NCBI GenBank assembly: GCA_003024985.2 | Contig: PXIH01S0004822.1 | Length of the DNA: 15,469 bases | Reading direction: 5' to 3' (one strand) | DNA from: Euperipatoides rowelli | Taxonomy: Eukaryota > Onychophora > Udeonychophora > Euonychophora > Peripatopsidae | Shown here: positions 1-8,207 of the stretch, piece after piece | Position numbering within the stretch: position 1 is the stretch's first letter | How the letters are laid out: each line of letters starts with the position of its first letter | The notes under the pieces: generated by a model | Databases searched by the model: none | Seen by the model: only the letters and a program-made list of their open reading frames with translations | What the model was told of the DNA's origin: nothing | Position numbers and translations under genes: made by a program

Positions 1-105
1 ACTTTTTTTTTTATGCATTTTAAAAAAAAAATTTCCAGTGGAATTTTTTTTTATAGTAATTATCTTTGAAAATCAATAATAAAAAAATCCGTTAAATTTG
101 ACCTT
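1..105. mobile_element. End of a TA-flanked MITE, cut by the window edge
   Basis: The segment matches, in the same orientation, the right terminal inverted repeat of the element at 6050-6691. Shared blocks include TCCAGTGGAATT, ATTATCTTTGAAAATCAATAAT and TCCGTTAAATTTGACCTT, ending at a TA dinucleotide (106-107). The reverse complement also matches the left terminal repeat of that element, including AGTAATTAT and CCAGTGGAATT. It is therefore the right end of a second family member whose remainder lies left of the window, or a solo end. Seen directly: the sequence match. Inference: that it is a transposon end. Confidence 0.75.
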
Positions 106-807
106 TAACTATTTTAGGTCTTAATAAATTGGGTTTTTCTCATAGATTTTTTTTTTTTTTTTTAATTTAAATGATTTTATTTTGAAAGTAGATAAGTTTT
201 TCTAGCAAAAAAAAAATGCATTGGATGAATATTTTTTTCAATTTTCGTCCTGCAATGGGTAGCGTGTCCCCTTAATGCATAGATCAAAACATATTATGAA
301 AGTGTGTAATGTGTGAGTCATATAAAAGCATTAAAAGTTGTAAAATTTCCAGGTATGTGAGAGATATACTTTCTTATATTCATTAATAGCAATGATAATT
401 TAAAGTGAGGAAATTGTGTATATAGTATAGTTCGTACACTCCAGATTTTTCTTAGTATTTGATGAGCCTATTGTAAGTCGGCTAACTTTACTAAAGACGT
501 ATTTAAGGAATTATTTGATTATCCTAACAAATTGATTTTACAACCTCAATTTTGATTAGATTGGGTAATAGACGCTCACCATGCTTTGTTAATTAGCGTT
601 ATTTATTATTTTCAAATAAAAGCTTGCTATCTGTATATACTATAAATTTATTTTTAAAATAATACCATTTAATATCTTTAAATTAACTTGATGGATTTTA
701 TTATTAGGTTTGGGCTATGTCTACCTTGTCAAGTCTATTGTTCTAGGACACAGACAAAAAAATTATATGAGAATTTGCTATTTATTTGTGTTTTCTTTTT
801 TAATTAG
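106..807 (+). other. Probable intron upstream of the last exon
   Basis: There is no ORF of note here. The stretch ends in a pyrimidine-rich run followed by TTAATTAG at 800-807, a good 3' splice site for the exon that follows. The rest is A/T-rich with long T and A runs. A juxtaposed TTTCCAG|GTATGTGA lies at 345-360 and could be a weak internal splice signal. The short stretch CGTCCTGCAATGGGTAGCGTGTCCCC at 247-272 is richer in G and C than its surroundings, but I do not recognise it. Confidence 0.5.
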
Positions 808-987
808 GGGCAGTGCCTGATCAATGTCAGTGGAGATGCAGTTCAGGTAGCATCGGAAAATGATCATCCCATGCTTGAAATGCTTCACAAAGGCAGTCTT
901 CACAGTCACAGTCTTGAACTGCCAAAATCCTGTCGAGCCGCACCAACGAAAGACAACAAGAACATCACTCTAGTTACAGCAATGTAA
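808..987 (+). CDS. Last coding exon of a spliced gene; possible Kv4/Shal-like C-terminus (PDZ ligand)
   Basis: Immediately after a pyrimidine-rich TTTTAATTAG acceptor, frame 1 is open for 59 codons and closes with TAA at 985-987; 180 bases means phase 0 if the exon starts at 808. The other two frames hit stops (4 and 18 codons in). The DNA is clearly less A/T-rich than its flanks, with codons that look used. The peptide is polar and His/Ser/Asn-rich with no membrane segment, starts GQCLINVSGDAVQVASEN, and ends NKNITLVTAM. The last four residues, VTAM, fit a class I PDZ-binding motif (S/T-X-hydrophobic). The tail N-I-T-L-V-T-A-M resembles the N-I/V-V-x-V-S-A-L ending known in animal Kv4 (Shal) channels, so a cytoplasmic channel tail is a reasonable guess, not an identification. 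Partial: upstream exons lie outside the window. Exon call 0.75; family call about 0.3. Confidence 0.7.
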   Translation, partial: GQCLINVSGDAVQVASENDHPMLEMLHKGSLHSHSLELPKSCRAAPTKDNKNITLVTAM

Positions 988-1386
988 CTTTTGGTTGAAT
1001 ATTATCTGCTAAGTAATCTCGTCAACTAAACCTAATAATACAATAATCCCAATAATGGGATAAAATCATTTGTACATTTTATATACTGTATCTTTACAGA
1101 TAATACGTTTTTTTTTTTTTATTTAAAAAAAAAAAAAACAACATATACATTTATTTATTAGTTTTGTGTTTTACAAAACAGGACCTCATGATGTTTTTAA
1201 AACTATGCATATTTTTTTTGAAGATTTGTGATAGCTTTTGTTAACGATTTTCCTGTAGATAGAAAAACAAACATTTTTTTTATGTAAATATTATTGAATA
1301 TTTTGATAAATAATTTTGCTATATTATGCTCACTGCCATCTTAAATTCCTATAGATGTAAATAAAGGCAGTGATTGATTTAAAATG
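988..1386 (+). other. Candidate 3' UTR of the gene ending at 987
   Basis: A/T-rich sequence follows the TAA stop with no further coding signal. An AATAAA at 1360-1365 is followed within 30 bases by G/T-rich sequence (GTGATTGATTT, then GAAGTGGGGGAG at 1385-1396), which fits cleavage and polyadenylation near 1380. Later AATAAA words exist, so a longer 3' UTR is possible. The extent is inferred. Confidence 0.4.
1360..1365 (+). terminator. Candidate poly(A) signal AATAAA
   Basis: A canonical hexamer about 370 bases downstream of the stop codon at 985-987, with a G/T-rich stretch just after it. In this A/T-rich DNA the hexamer is common by chance, so the downstream G/T-rich element and the position are what favour this copy. 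Confidence 0.4.
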
Positions 1387-1642
1387 AAGTGGGGGAGTAA
1401 TCATTAACTCGAACATTTTATTTGTTTTTAACCTAAAGAAGTTGAACCATTAGTTTCGAGCCTTTTAAGAATGTAATTGAAAGATTATTTATTGTAAATT
1501 AAATCATTAGATGATAATTTCTCATGAACTGTTAATTTTCACGTAAAGCCAATTCATTAACCCTCCAGTGGGCCACTTGGAAATCGCGTTCTATAATTTT
1601 TGTCAATTTCCTCTATGCAAGCGATATCGTATTACATTTATT
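1387..1642. other. Non-coding stretch, nothing recognised
   Basis: A/T-rich sequence between the candidate poly(A) site and the TTAA that bounds the next element. I see no ORF, repeat or RNA gene in it. Confidence 0.5.
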
Positions 1643-1874
1643 TTAACCCCTTCAACTCCAGAAACGTACTTGAGTATGTCAAATGAAATGCTACCTAGGA
1701 CTCCAGAGATGTACTAGGGTAAGTTTTATAAAAAGTAGGCTATTTTGTTCCTTCATAATAATTTATTAAGTTTTTATCAATTTTAATTAGAGATTTCATT
1801 CTATTTCTTTCATGTACTCTTTGATAGATAGCTGTTTTGTAAAAATTAATTTTCCATATCCATTTTTATATCTG

Positions 1875-2052
1875 CTAGCAAATAAGCCTGTTACACGGGC
1901 GTCAACATTTTTTGTTTAAGCCCTTTTTATGTAAGAGAAACACCACTTAAAGTTACTAAAAATAGTGTTAAAAAAAAAAAGGTTTAGAATAAGCCCGCTA
2001 GATGGCGCTGTTACTGCTTCGGAACACGATCATATTCTAATTAAGATATACG
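1875..2052. repeat. Interspersed repeat, copy A
   Basis: This matches copy B (2659-2790) in the same orientation through several blocks: AAGCCxGTTACxCGGGCxTCAA, a T run, AAAGTTxCTAAAAATAGT, GCTGTTACTG-CTTCGGA and ACGATCATATTCxAATTAA. Copy A has about 45 extra bases in the middle. The pattern of homopolymer plus conserved 3' block looks like the 3' end of a retroposon, but the family is not recognised. A CTCF-like motif sits at 1995-2009. Confidence 0.7.
1995..2009 (+). promoter_or_regulatory. CTCF-like motif inside repeat copy A
   Basis: CCGCTAGATGGCGCT matches the known bilaterian CTCF core CCASYAGRKGGCRSY at 14 of 15 positions (G instead of A at position 3). The equivalent part of copy B (2729-2745) has lost the match. 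Binding is an inference from the motif alone. Confidence 0.3.
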
Positions 2053-2386
2053 ATACATCAAATTGTATTTATTATAATAAATCTGAAAATATTTTTTAAA
2101 TTGATCCTAAAGATTTGATTTTCAAGATGTATGGCCTACAATCACTAAATATTTTAATGAACATATGTTTTTTATAAAAATATTAAAGTATATGATTAAA
2201 GCAATGGGATTCAGGATTTCAACTTTATGCCAATTTATACATAGCTCTTATAATATAGGGCCTCTATAGGCTATATTTAAATAAACATTTTGTTTTATAA
2301 ATGTATTGTCATGAAGTCAAGCAATTTATAACTAAAATGCAAAGTACTGTATATAATTATAACAATTGTTGCATCTCCATTGATGT

Positions 2387-2402
2387 ACAGTATATACTGT
2401 AT
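2387..2402. repeat. Perfect 16-bp palindrome TACAGTATATACTGTA
   Basis: This lies in a cluster of related words: GATGTACAGTATAT occurs twice (about 2383 and 2431), with another TACTGTATAT at 2345. It could extrude as a small hairpin. TACTGTA/TACAGTA recurs across the whole window, so the palindrome may be a local amplification of a common genomic word and not a functional site. Confidence 0.6.
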
Positions 2403-2658
2403 ATGCATACGCAATTCCTGTATATCTTTAGATGTACAGTATATGAATGCATTAAACTACATAAAGTATTTTACGAAAAAATGTTGTTTCATATCGTTTG
2501 ACAGATAAGTTGTTTTTATATAAAATTAAACTGTTAAAATAAACAGGAAAAAAAATTGGATCTACAGCGTTTTTTTTTTTTTTTTGACCTGGAGTGGAAG
2601 AGGTTAAGATGTATGTAAGCAACGTGCATCTTTATTTTCTTGTAGCTATTAGTATATA

Positions 2659-2790
2659 CTAGCGTTTAAGCCAGTTACCCGGGCATCAAACTTTTTTTTT
2701 TAAAGTTTCTAAAAATAGTTCCTGTGCCGAGCGTAGGTGTCGCTGTTACTGGCTTCGGAGTACGATCATATTCCAATTAAAGTTATAGAT
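2659..2790. repeat. Interspersed repeat, copy B
   Basis: Direct-orientation relative of copy A at 1875-2052, starting about 50 bases beyond the right TTAA end of the piggyBac-like element. It begins ACTAGCGTTTAAGCC and ends ATTCCAATTAAAGTTAT. It lacks the central extra segment of copy A and has a degraded CTCF-like block. No ORF is seen. Confidence 0.7.
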
Positions 2791-3170
2791 TAGACCAGTG
2801 AAAGAGAGTATTTGACCAGCTGAGATGGTATTTCACAGTAATATAACAATTTCTAAAACCTGTATAGGAAAAATAAAAAAAAAAGTGAAGAATTATTAAA
2901 GTTTGCGACTATAATGCAATAGGAGACTAGCATCTATTCTTTAAAGAAATAACATGAAAAAAAAAAAGTATTATATTTTTTATTCCTTAATTAATGATAA
3001 ACGCATCTCCCATAAAACAGCTTAAGTAATGTTTTGTATATTTTTTTATTTGTTTAATAATCTCATATAGTGTGACAATTCCAAATAAATAAAATATATT
3101 CCCATTTTTTTAATAGAAAAATCGCCCAGTTAGGTTAAACTATCACTTAAAAAGTTAACATTTGCTACAG

Positions 3171-3196
3171 TGGGTATGTTGACAGCAACATACCCA
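3171..3196. repeat. Perfect 11-bp inverted repeat with 4-base loop
   Basis: TGGGTATGTTG (3171-3181) and CAACATACCCA (3186-3196) are exact reverse complements around the loop ACAG. The stem is G/C-richer than its surroundings and would fold stably in RNA or single-stranded DNA. No T run follows directly, and function is unknown. Confidence 0.8.
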
Positions 3197-3422
3197 TATT
3201 GGTTTGCCATGTTTTATTTGTTTTTCATTTTAGACCAAAATTGTCCATATTTTATCTCATTTCTTATATTTCATTCCTCTGAAGTGTAGTTCCTAACCCT
3301 TTCCATACTTCTTAACATCACAAACATTTTTTGTGTGTGTTTTGTTTATGATCAGCCTGGTGTCTATGGGCCCATTTTTTGAGCTCCATTTCTCCTGAGG
3401 ATTTAAACACTTATGCCTCATT

Positions 3423-3479
3423 ATGTGATCAATTCTCTACCATCTCTGCCACAATTGAAGATGATAGAGATAATCACAT
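3423..3479. repeat. Imperfect hairpin of pre-miRNA-like shape
   Basis: ATGTGAT (3423-3429) pairs with ATCACAT (3473-3479), an internal loop follows, then CTCTACCATCT (3435-3445) pairs with AGATGATAGAG (3459-3469) with a single C-A mismatch, closing a 13-base loop. On the minus strand that mismatch would be a G-U pair. The arms are short for a typical animal pre-miRNA and the internal loop is large, so this is only a candidate fold. Confidence 0.4.
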
Positions 3480-4465
3480 GACTAATAAAAATGACTATCT
3501 TCACTAATGTAAGGATGTAATATCAATGTAAAAGTGTTCGATGAGTTAACAATTCATCCATGCGTCCCAGATTCATTTGTTAATGTCATATTGGGCTGGG
3601 TTTTTTTCATAAATAAAGAATTTGACAATGTGCTGATACTTTGCGGTAAATATAAAGTGCAAAGATATTGCAATACAGAAGCACAAATGGTCTCAAGTGA
3701 TACAATATTTATTTTACAGTATTACAGTAGTAGAAATAAAATCTAAAAAAAAAATTTAAAAATATTACCGGTCCACCAAACTTTTGCAAAGTAGTTAATT
3801 ACAACTAGCTACCCATATTTTGTGACTGTTACTTCATTACTTTCCGAGAATGGTTGACAATATATTGTCACATTTTCTGCATGAAGTGTAGTTAACAAAT
3901 GTTTAATATTAATATGAATTTTACCTGTTTAATAAAATGTTATTGTAGAGGTGGTGATTTGAAGTTTTTTTTTTTAATAATTCCTTTTAACTTTGCAATG
4001 AGTTAATATAACATTTCCTATTAACATTGTATAGTTCCAAATCTTGGGGTTAGGGGCCATTAAAATGGCTGAAATACTATTGGTTCTACTTTTTTAGCAA
4101 GAAAATGAAATTTATTAAGTTTTGGTTTGTATTATTATGGTAAATCCATTCAAAATATCATTTTTCTACTTAGGGTATTTAATATGGAATGTTTATCTCT
4201 GTAAATTCAATGTGTATATTGTTTCCATAAGTAGTCATATGCAATAACCTATGTACAGTATATTATATGTTGTGTATTTTATTTTTACCGTGTCGAGGTT
4301 GAGATGTTATGTTTTAACACGAAGCATTAAGTTGTGAATAGACTTTAATAACAGTGTAGACAAATTATCTGTGTCAAAAGTAGGCCTATTTGGTGGTGTC
4401 AAATCATTTTCATTTAAATTTAAATTTGATACTATTTCATATAACAATTTAATGTCCTTCAGATG

Positions 4466-4725
4466 TAATAATGGGTCAAATTCCGTTATCTACCCACCAA
4501 TATTGCTGACGGTAGTAAGTTGAAATTATCTAGATCGTCACTCAGCAAAAGATTATTTCACCTCTAGATTATCCTAGGATTCAGGGTTACGGTAAGGTTA
4601 GGACTGTAAAGAAAACATAGTAAAATTGGCAAGAAAAAAATACTAATTCCACACGCTATGTTTTAATTGTCGTGCGACTCCTGTTATGTTGGTGGGGTCA
4701 GATAACGGAATCTGACCTAATAATG
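4466..4725. mobile_element. 244-bp MITE with perfect 8-bp target duplication
   Basis: TAATAATG occurs at 4466-4473 and again at 4718-4725, directly flanking an element (4474-4717) with terminal inverted repeats of about 31-33 bases. The left end reads GGTCAAATTCCGTTATCT and the right end, reversed, GGTCAGATTCCGTTATCT. Both then continue into ACCC(C)ACCAAxAT with small indels. No coding capacity, so non-autonomous. An 8-bp duplication is known for hAT, P and Merlin elements; the terminal GG fits Merlin better than the usual hAT CA ends, so the superfamily is left open. The insertion looks fairly recent given the intact duplication. Confidence 0.85.
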
Positions 4726-6047
4726 TCTGACTTTTTTTAAAAAACAATTTAATTTTTTGCATAACAAAAAAAGTCATTCGTATATTTGCATTTTTTTTTT
4801 TGGATCACATTAAAAATATATTTAAAAAAAAATATATTTGTAATTTAAATGAAGTGATTTGACAAAAATTGTTTGTTCCATCGAGCAGAAGGCTTTACTT
4901 TTTTTGATCAAAAAATAGTTATTAATGTGTCTATACTGAATATTATTTTTTTTGTAGCCTATATAGATGTTTACATCAATCTATTGGTATTGTAGCTTTA
5001 CCAAACGATATATTATTGCTATTTATAATAGCAGCATTGACTTTTGTTTAATGCAATGGAAATAAAAATAGGGTAAATATTTTTGCTGGATTTTTATTAT
5101 TATTTTGCTATTATTAATAAGTCTGATTTTGTTGTAAGAGATTGTCCAATTTTGCAAACTTAGAGAGGAGAGTATCAAAGATAAAATGAAAATCTAACAA
5201 TATGAATTAGGAAAAATTTTATTTTTAATTATTTGTTTCCTAAAGTTGTTTTAAGGAAGAAATATCACTTAGCCCATCTGATGACAATACAGATAGTCAT
5301 TCATTTTTTTACATGGATTTAATTTTAATGTTTTTGGAATAATATGAAGTTAAAATTAGTACAGGTCTTTAAAATAACAGGGCATTTGAAATAATACAGT
5401 TCGCAAATTTTGGGAGTGGTACTATACCTTTACGGAACAGGTCTTTGATCTGTTTTAATGCGTCTCATAAACAGAGATATTTGCATAAAGTTGTTCATAG
5501 TTTTCTGTAGGGTTCTGTCCGTAATCGATTAAATTGCTCTATACAAAAAGCCAATCATATTCCTTTTCTTATTTCCAACAGTTGTGATGTTTTTTTTTAT
5601 TTTACACGTTAAAATGAATTCCAACAAACGTTTAGTATTGTGTAAAATATTTTTTTACTTTATTTACTGCTTTACAGAAATCTATTTTCAAATACGATGT
5701 TTTCAAACTAAACCAATTGGGACAAAAACAGTGTACTGCCCTCTACTTAGAAAACCTAAGATATGATTGGTTATGGCTATCAAGACAAAATAAACTCATA
5801 GGTTTGCGTAAAAGTTGGTATTATTATGGATGTTGGATGATTATCCGTTTTTTTAAGTGTACTTGTCTCACTGCGCACTGTGTGCGATCTTATGGAAAGC
5901 TACTCATTTGTATGTGACAAGCATTTCGTAAAAGACTTTATTCTTACAAAAATGTAATATAGAATTCAAACATTTACTTTATTTCTTTTAGCTTAAACAA
6001 AAATGTTATTTTAGAGTAAAAAATGAAAAGTATCAAATATGAAAAAG
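4726..6047. other. A/T-rich non-coding stretch
   Basis: No gene can be supported. The frames at 5584-5766 and 5717-5917 are short, overlap each other and show no domain. The part from 5400 to 5920 is somewhat less A/T-rich and has CCAATCATAT (5551-5560) facing ATATGATTGG (5761-5770) as a short inverted pair about 200 bases apart. This might mark an unrecognised element, but I cannot find its ends. Confidence 0.45.
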
Positions 6048-6693
6048 TAAAGGTCAAATGTAACGGATTTTTTTTATTTTATTGATTTTCAATGATAATT
6101 ACTAAAAAAAGAATTCCACTGGAGAAAAAAATTTAAAATACTTAAAAAAAAGTAAAAGATAAAATTAAGAACATTCCTATCCTTTGTCTGAGATTACAAA
6201 TTGAAGATTTCCATTTTTGGGAGGATCTGAGATTAATTTGATGATGAAAGTCTCTACAGCTGATTTCTTTGCAATGATTTAACATGTAAATAGAGATGTT
6301 TTAACTTGTATTAAAAGTAATTTTGATTAAAAATAAATAAATTGGACCATAATAGTACAAAGGAGGAATTTGATTGATTTTTTTGTGTATTTAAACAATT
6401 AGTCCATATAATTTCCAGCCTTAAGCTGACAAAGATGGCAAATATTCTATAGTTAAGTATAGAAAGCTCCATTCCTCTCTGTTCATTGACATCACAAAAT
6501 AACTCCCCTGGTGTATTCGGTGGGCAATGTTTTAAAGAGGGAGGAGCTAAAGGTAATTATTTGGAAATTAAATTGTAAATAACTTTTTTTTTTTAATTTA
6601 TTTTTTCTGGTGGATATTTTTTTTTAGCAAAAATCTTTGAAAATCAATAATAATTTTTTTTTTTTAAAAAAAATCCGTTACATTTGACCTTTA
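6048..6693. mobile_element. 642-bp MITE with long TIRs and TA duplication (Tc1/mariner-type target)
   Basis: The element at 6050-6691 starts AAGGTCAAATGTAACGGA followed by a T run, and ends with the exact reverse complement. The first 26 bases of the two ends are identical. Similarity continues through ATTGATTTTCAA and the CTAAAAAAA - CCACTGGA block for about 85 bases. TA sits on both sides (6048-6049 and 6692-6693), the target duplication typical of Tc1/mariner-type elements. The interior encodes nothing, so it is non-autonomous. The window's left edge (1-105) holds an end of another copy. The superfamily is inferred from TA only. Confidence 0.8.
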
Positions 6694-7423
6694 AGCTTCT
6701 AAGATTTCATTAATCTTGTAATAGATTATTATTTCATTTTGTTTGAATATCTTTATGGTAATGTTTTTGGATGAATAGAGAACAAGTTCTTTTTTTTTTC
6801 TCCCGATCTTTATGTTCACTTTTTTTTTTCTGATTTTTTTTTTTTTTTTGTCCTCTTTTGTCAATAAAAAATATTTATATCACTAATTATCTCTGGCAAC
6901 TCAATTTTCAATAGACTGACCCAAATTAAGCTTTGCTTTCAGAGTGGTAGTTAAAAAAAAAAACTTAACAAAAATGTCCGTTATGTTTTTATCATCAAAA
7001 TCTCCACACAAGCAAAAAAAAAAAAAAAGTATCAAGATGCCCATGTGCATTTATGTCCATTTTTTTTAGGGGTGGGGGGGGGGGGTTCTTTTTATACTTT
7101 CAATTTGTGGCAACCTTAGTTATAATTATTAGATTCTAACCCACCAGTCATACAGTATATTCATAGGTATTTTTTTTTTGTTGCAAAAAACTTAGAATAA
7201 TTTTTGAATATATAATACTGTATATATTTTTTTCATCACTACCATACCTCTGTCTCAGCATCCGTTAGACATTTACAAGTTGATTTCCCAGAACACAACT
7301 AAGTAAATCAACAGGTATCTGTATAAACATTTTTGATAACATAATTTAGTAAAGAAAAATGTCACGTTAGGGTCATCAAAACTTGCTTAGATATGCTTTA
7401 GGAACTGATAATTAAAAAATTAC
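6694..7423. other. Homopolymer-rich non-coding stretch
   Basis: Dense T and A runs (6790-6850, 6953-6963, 7014-7028) and one G12 run at 7074-7085 preceded by GGGGT. ATACAGTATAT and ATACTGTATAT words occur at 7150 and 7216. No gene or bounded element is seen. Confidence 0.5.
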
Positions 7424-7705
7424 TTGTTAATAGCGTCCTCTCATTGCGAAAAATCATTTTTAAAAAACATTACCATATTTTGTAGTCCCTCCAAAATTCC
7501 CGAGTTGATTTTGAGGAACTGCATTGGAAAGTATTTCACACAGGGTCAACAATTCCTTCACCGGCTGATGATCATGCCATTCGTTTGCAGGGATCTACAA
7601 TCTACACTTCCCGTCTCCTTATACTTTGCATACAAACTTTATGCTGTTATATCAGGTGATAATTTTTCATACTCTCCTGAAGTTGCGCTGACCAGTGATC
7701 GTTGA
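7424..7705 (+). pseudogene. Probable remnant of a DIRS/Ngaro-type reverse transcriptase (end of RT into RNase H)
   Basis: A 93-codon open frame in less A/T-rich DNA. Residues 27-48 begin EL and run to QGQQFLHRL (7541-7567), resembling the conserved E-L-x-S-L-x-G ... G-R-x-F-L-x-R-L block after the polymerase core of DIRS/Ngaro retroelements. About 40 residues later comes SPEVALTSDR (7673-7702), in the place where those elements have S-P-x-x-x-L-x-x-D-A-S at the start of RNase H. The Trp-rich block expected between them is not visible, and a TGA follows, then FGLM in the same frame. No upstream polymerase motifs, recombinase or inverted repeats were found. If right, it is an old, mostly erased copy. 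The alternative is a chance open frame. Confidence 0.4.
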
Positions 7706-8131
7706 TTTGGTCTCATGAAACTACATTAAGGCTGATTGAATGTTCCAACCATCATTCATTGTGCATGGTTCATGCTAAAAAATTTAGCAATTGGGTCTGA
7801 GTGGCATTAATGTCAGGGGTTAAGATTAAGGTCCTTTTTAAACAGAATTGTATGGAATTCCCTGAAAACTAAAATTAAGTTTGTAACTGAACAATGGTAG
7901 TGGGCATGCACTACTCATGAAACTACAGTAAAGATGCCATTTTGGATTCTGCCAATTGCAGTGCCATCTATAGTTATTCAGTGTACATCTATTAAGAAAC
8001 ACAGGTTTTGTTTTTTTTACATAATTTTTCGTAATGAGGTAAAGACTTTATGACCACCATGAAAAATCAAATAAGATTTGGGACTAAATTCCCCTTTTAA
8101 GATCTAATTGAATGGAGATGTAATGATTCCC
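7706..8131. other. Non-coding stretch, nothing recognised
   Basis: Moderately A/T-rich. CTCATGAAACTACA occurs twice (7712-7725 and 7914-7927), but a 14-base match is near chance in DNA of this composition. No ORF, RNA gene or element boundary is seen. Confidence 0.4.
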
Positions 8132-8207
8132 TTATTTTTTTTTTATTACAATAGTCTACTCTGTGCTGCTATGCACAGAATAGACTATTGTAATAATAAA
8201 AAAATAA
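8132..8207. repeat. 35-bp near-perfect inverted repeat (hairpin, loop of 6)
   Basis: The arms 8132-8166 and 8173-8207 are reverse complements apart from two mismatches (8159/8180 and 8142/8197), around the loop TGCTAT. The inner arm reads ACAATAGTCTACTCTGTGC. The C-A mismatch becomes a G-U pair if the minus strand is transcribed, leaving a single mismatch in 35 bp. Weaker similarity continues outside (ATCTAATT at 8102-8109 against AATTAGAT at 8209-8216). It could be a very small MITE, a fold-back duplication, or a small-RNA precursor. Nothing in the sequence decides between these. Confidence 0.85.

Larger units (their letters stand above)
1643..2607. mobile_element. piggyBac-like non-autonomous DNA transposon (TTAA to TTAA)
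   Basis: Both ends carry TTAA (1643-1646 and 2604-2607), the target site of piggyBac transposons. Directly inside are inverted repeats: CCCCTTCAACTCCAG on the left (1647-1661), and on the right (2589-2603), read from the end inwards, CCTCTTCCACTCCAG; 13 of 15 bases agree. The left end repeats the ACTCCAGA-GTACT unit again at about 1700-1716. The interior (about 960 bp) encodes nothing convincing, so it would depend on a transposase supplied elsewhere. The interior contains a copy of an interspersed repeat (1875-2052), an A/T palindrome (2387-2402) and a T run (2570-2585). The superfamily call rests on TTAA and terminal repeats only. Confidence 0.6.
2791..4465. other. A/T-rich non-coding stretch with two hairpins
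   Basis: About 1.7 kb without a coding region I can support. The 70-codon plus-strand frame at 3534-3746 has no recognisable composition or domain. Apart from the hairpins at 3171-3196 and 3423-3479, which are listed separately, I see only homopolymer runs and short A/T repeats. The part at 3350-3480 is somewhat richer in G and C than its flanks. Confidence 0.5.

Noticed and set aside
2301-2501. 66-codon plus-strand frame
   Set aside because: Lies inside the piggyBac-like element, is Cys/Tyr/Ile-rich from A/T-rich codons, includes the palindrome, and shows no domain.
3534-3746. 70-codon plus-strand frame
   Set aside because: No recognisable motif, codon use indistinguishable from flanks, and no splice or promoter context.
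5584-5917. Two overlapping plus-strand frames of 60 and 66 codons
   Set aside because: They overlap in different frames, have no domain, and reflect a slightly lower stop density.
7712-7927. Direct repeat of CTCATGAAACTACA
   Set aside because: A 14-base exact match is close to chance for a window of this size and composition, and similarity does not extend usefully.
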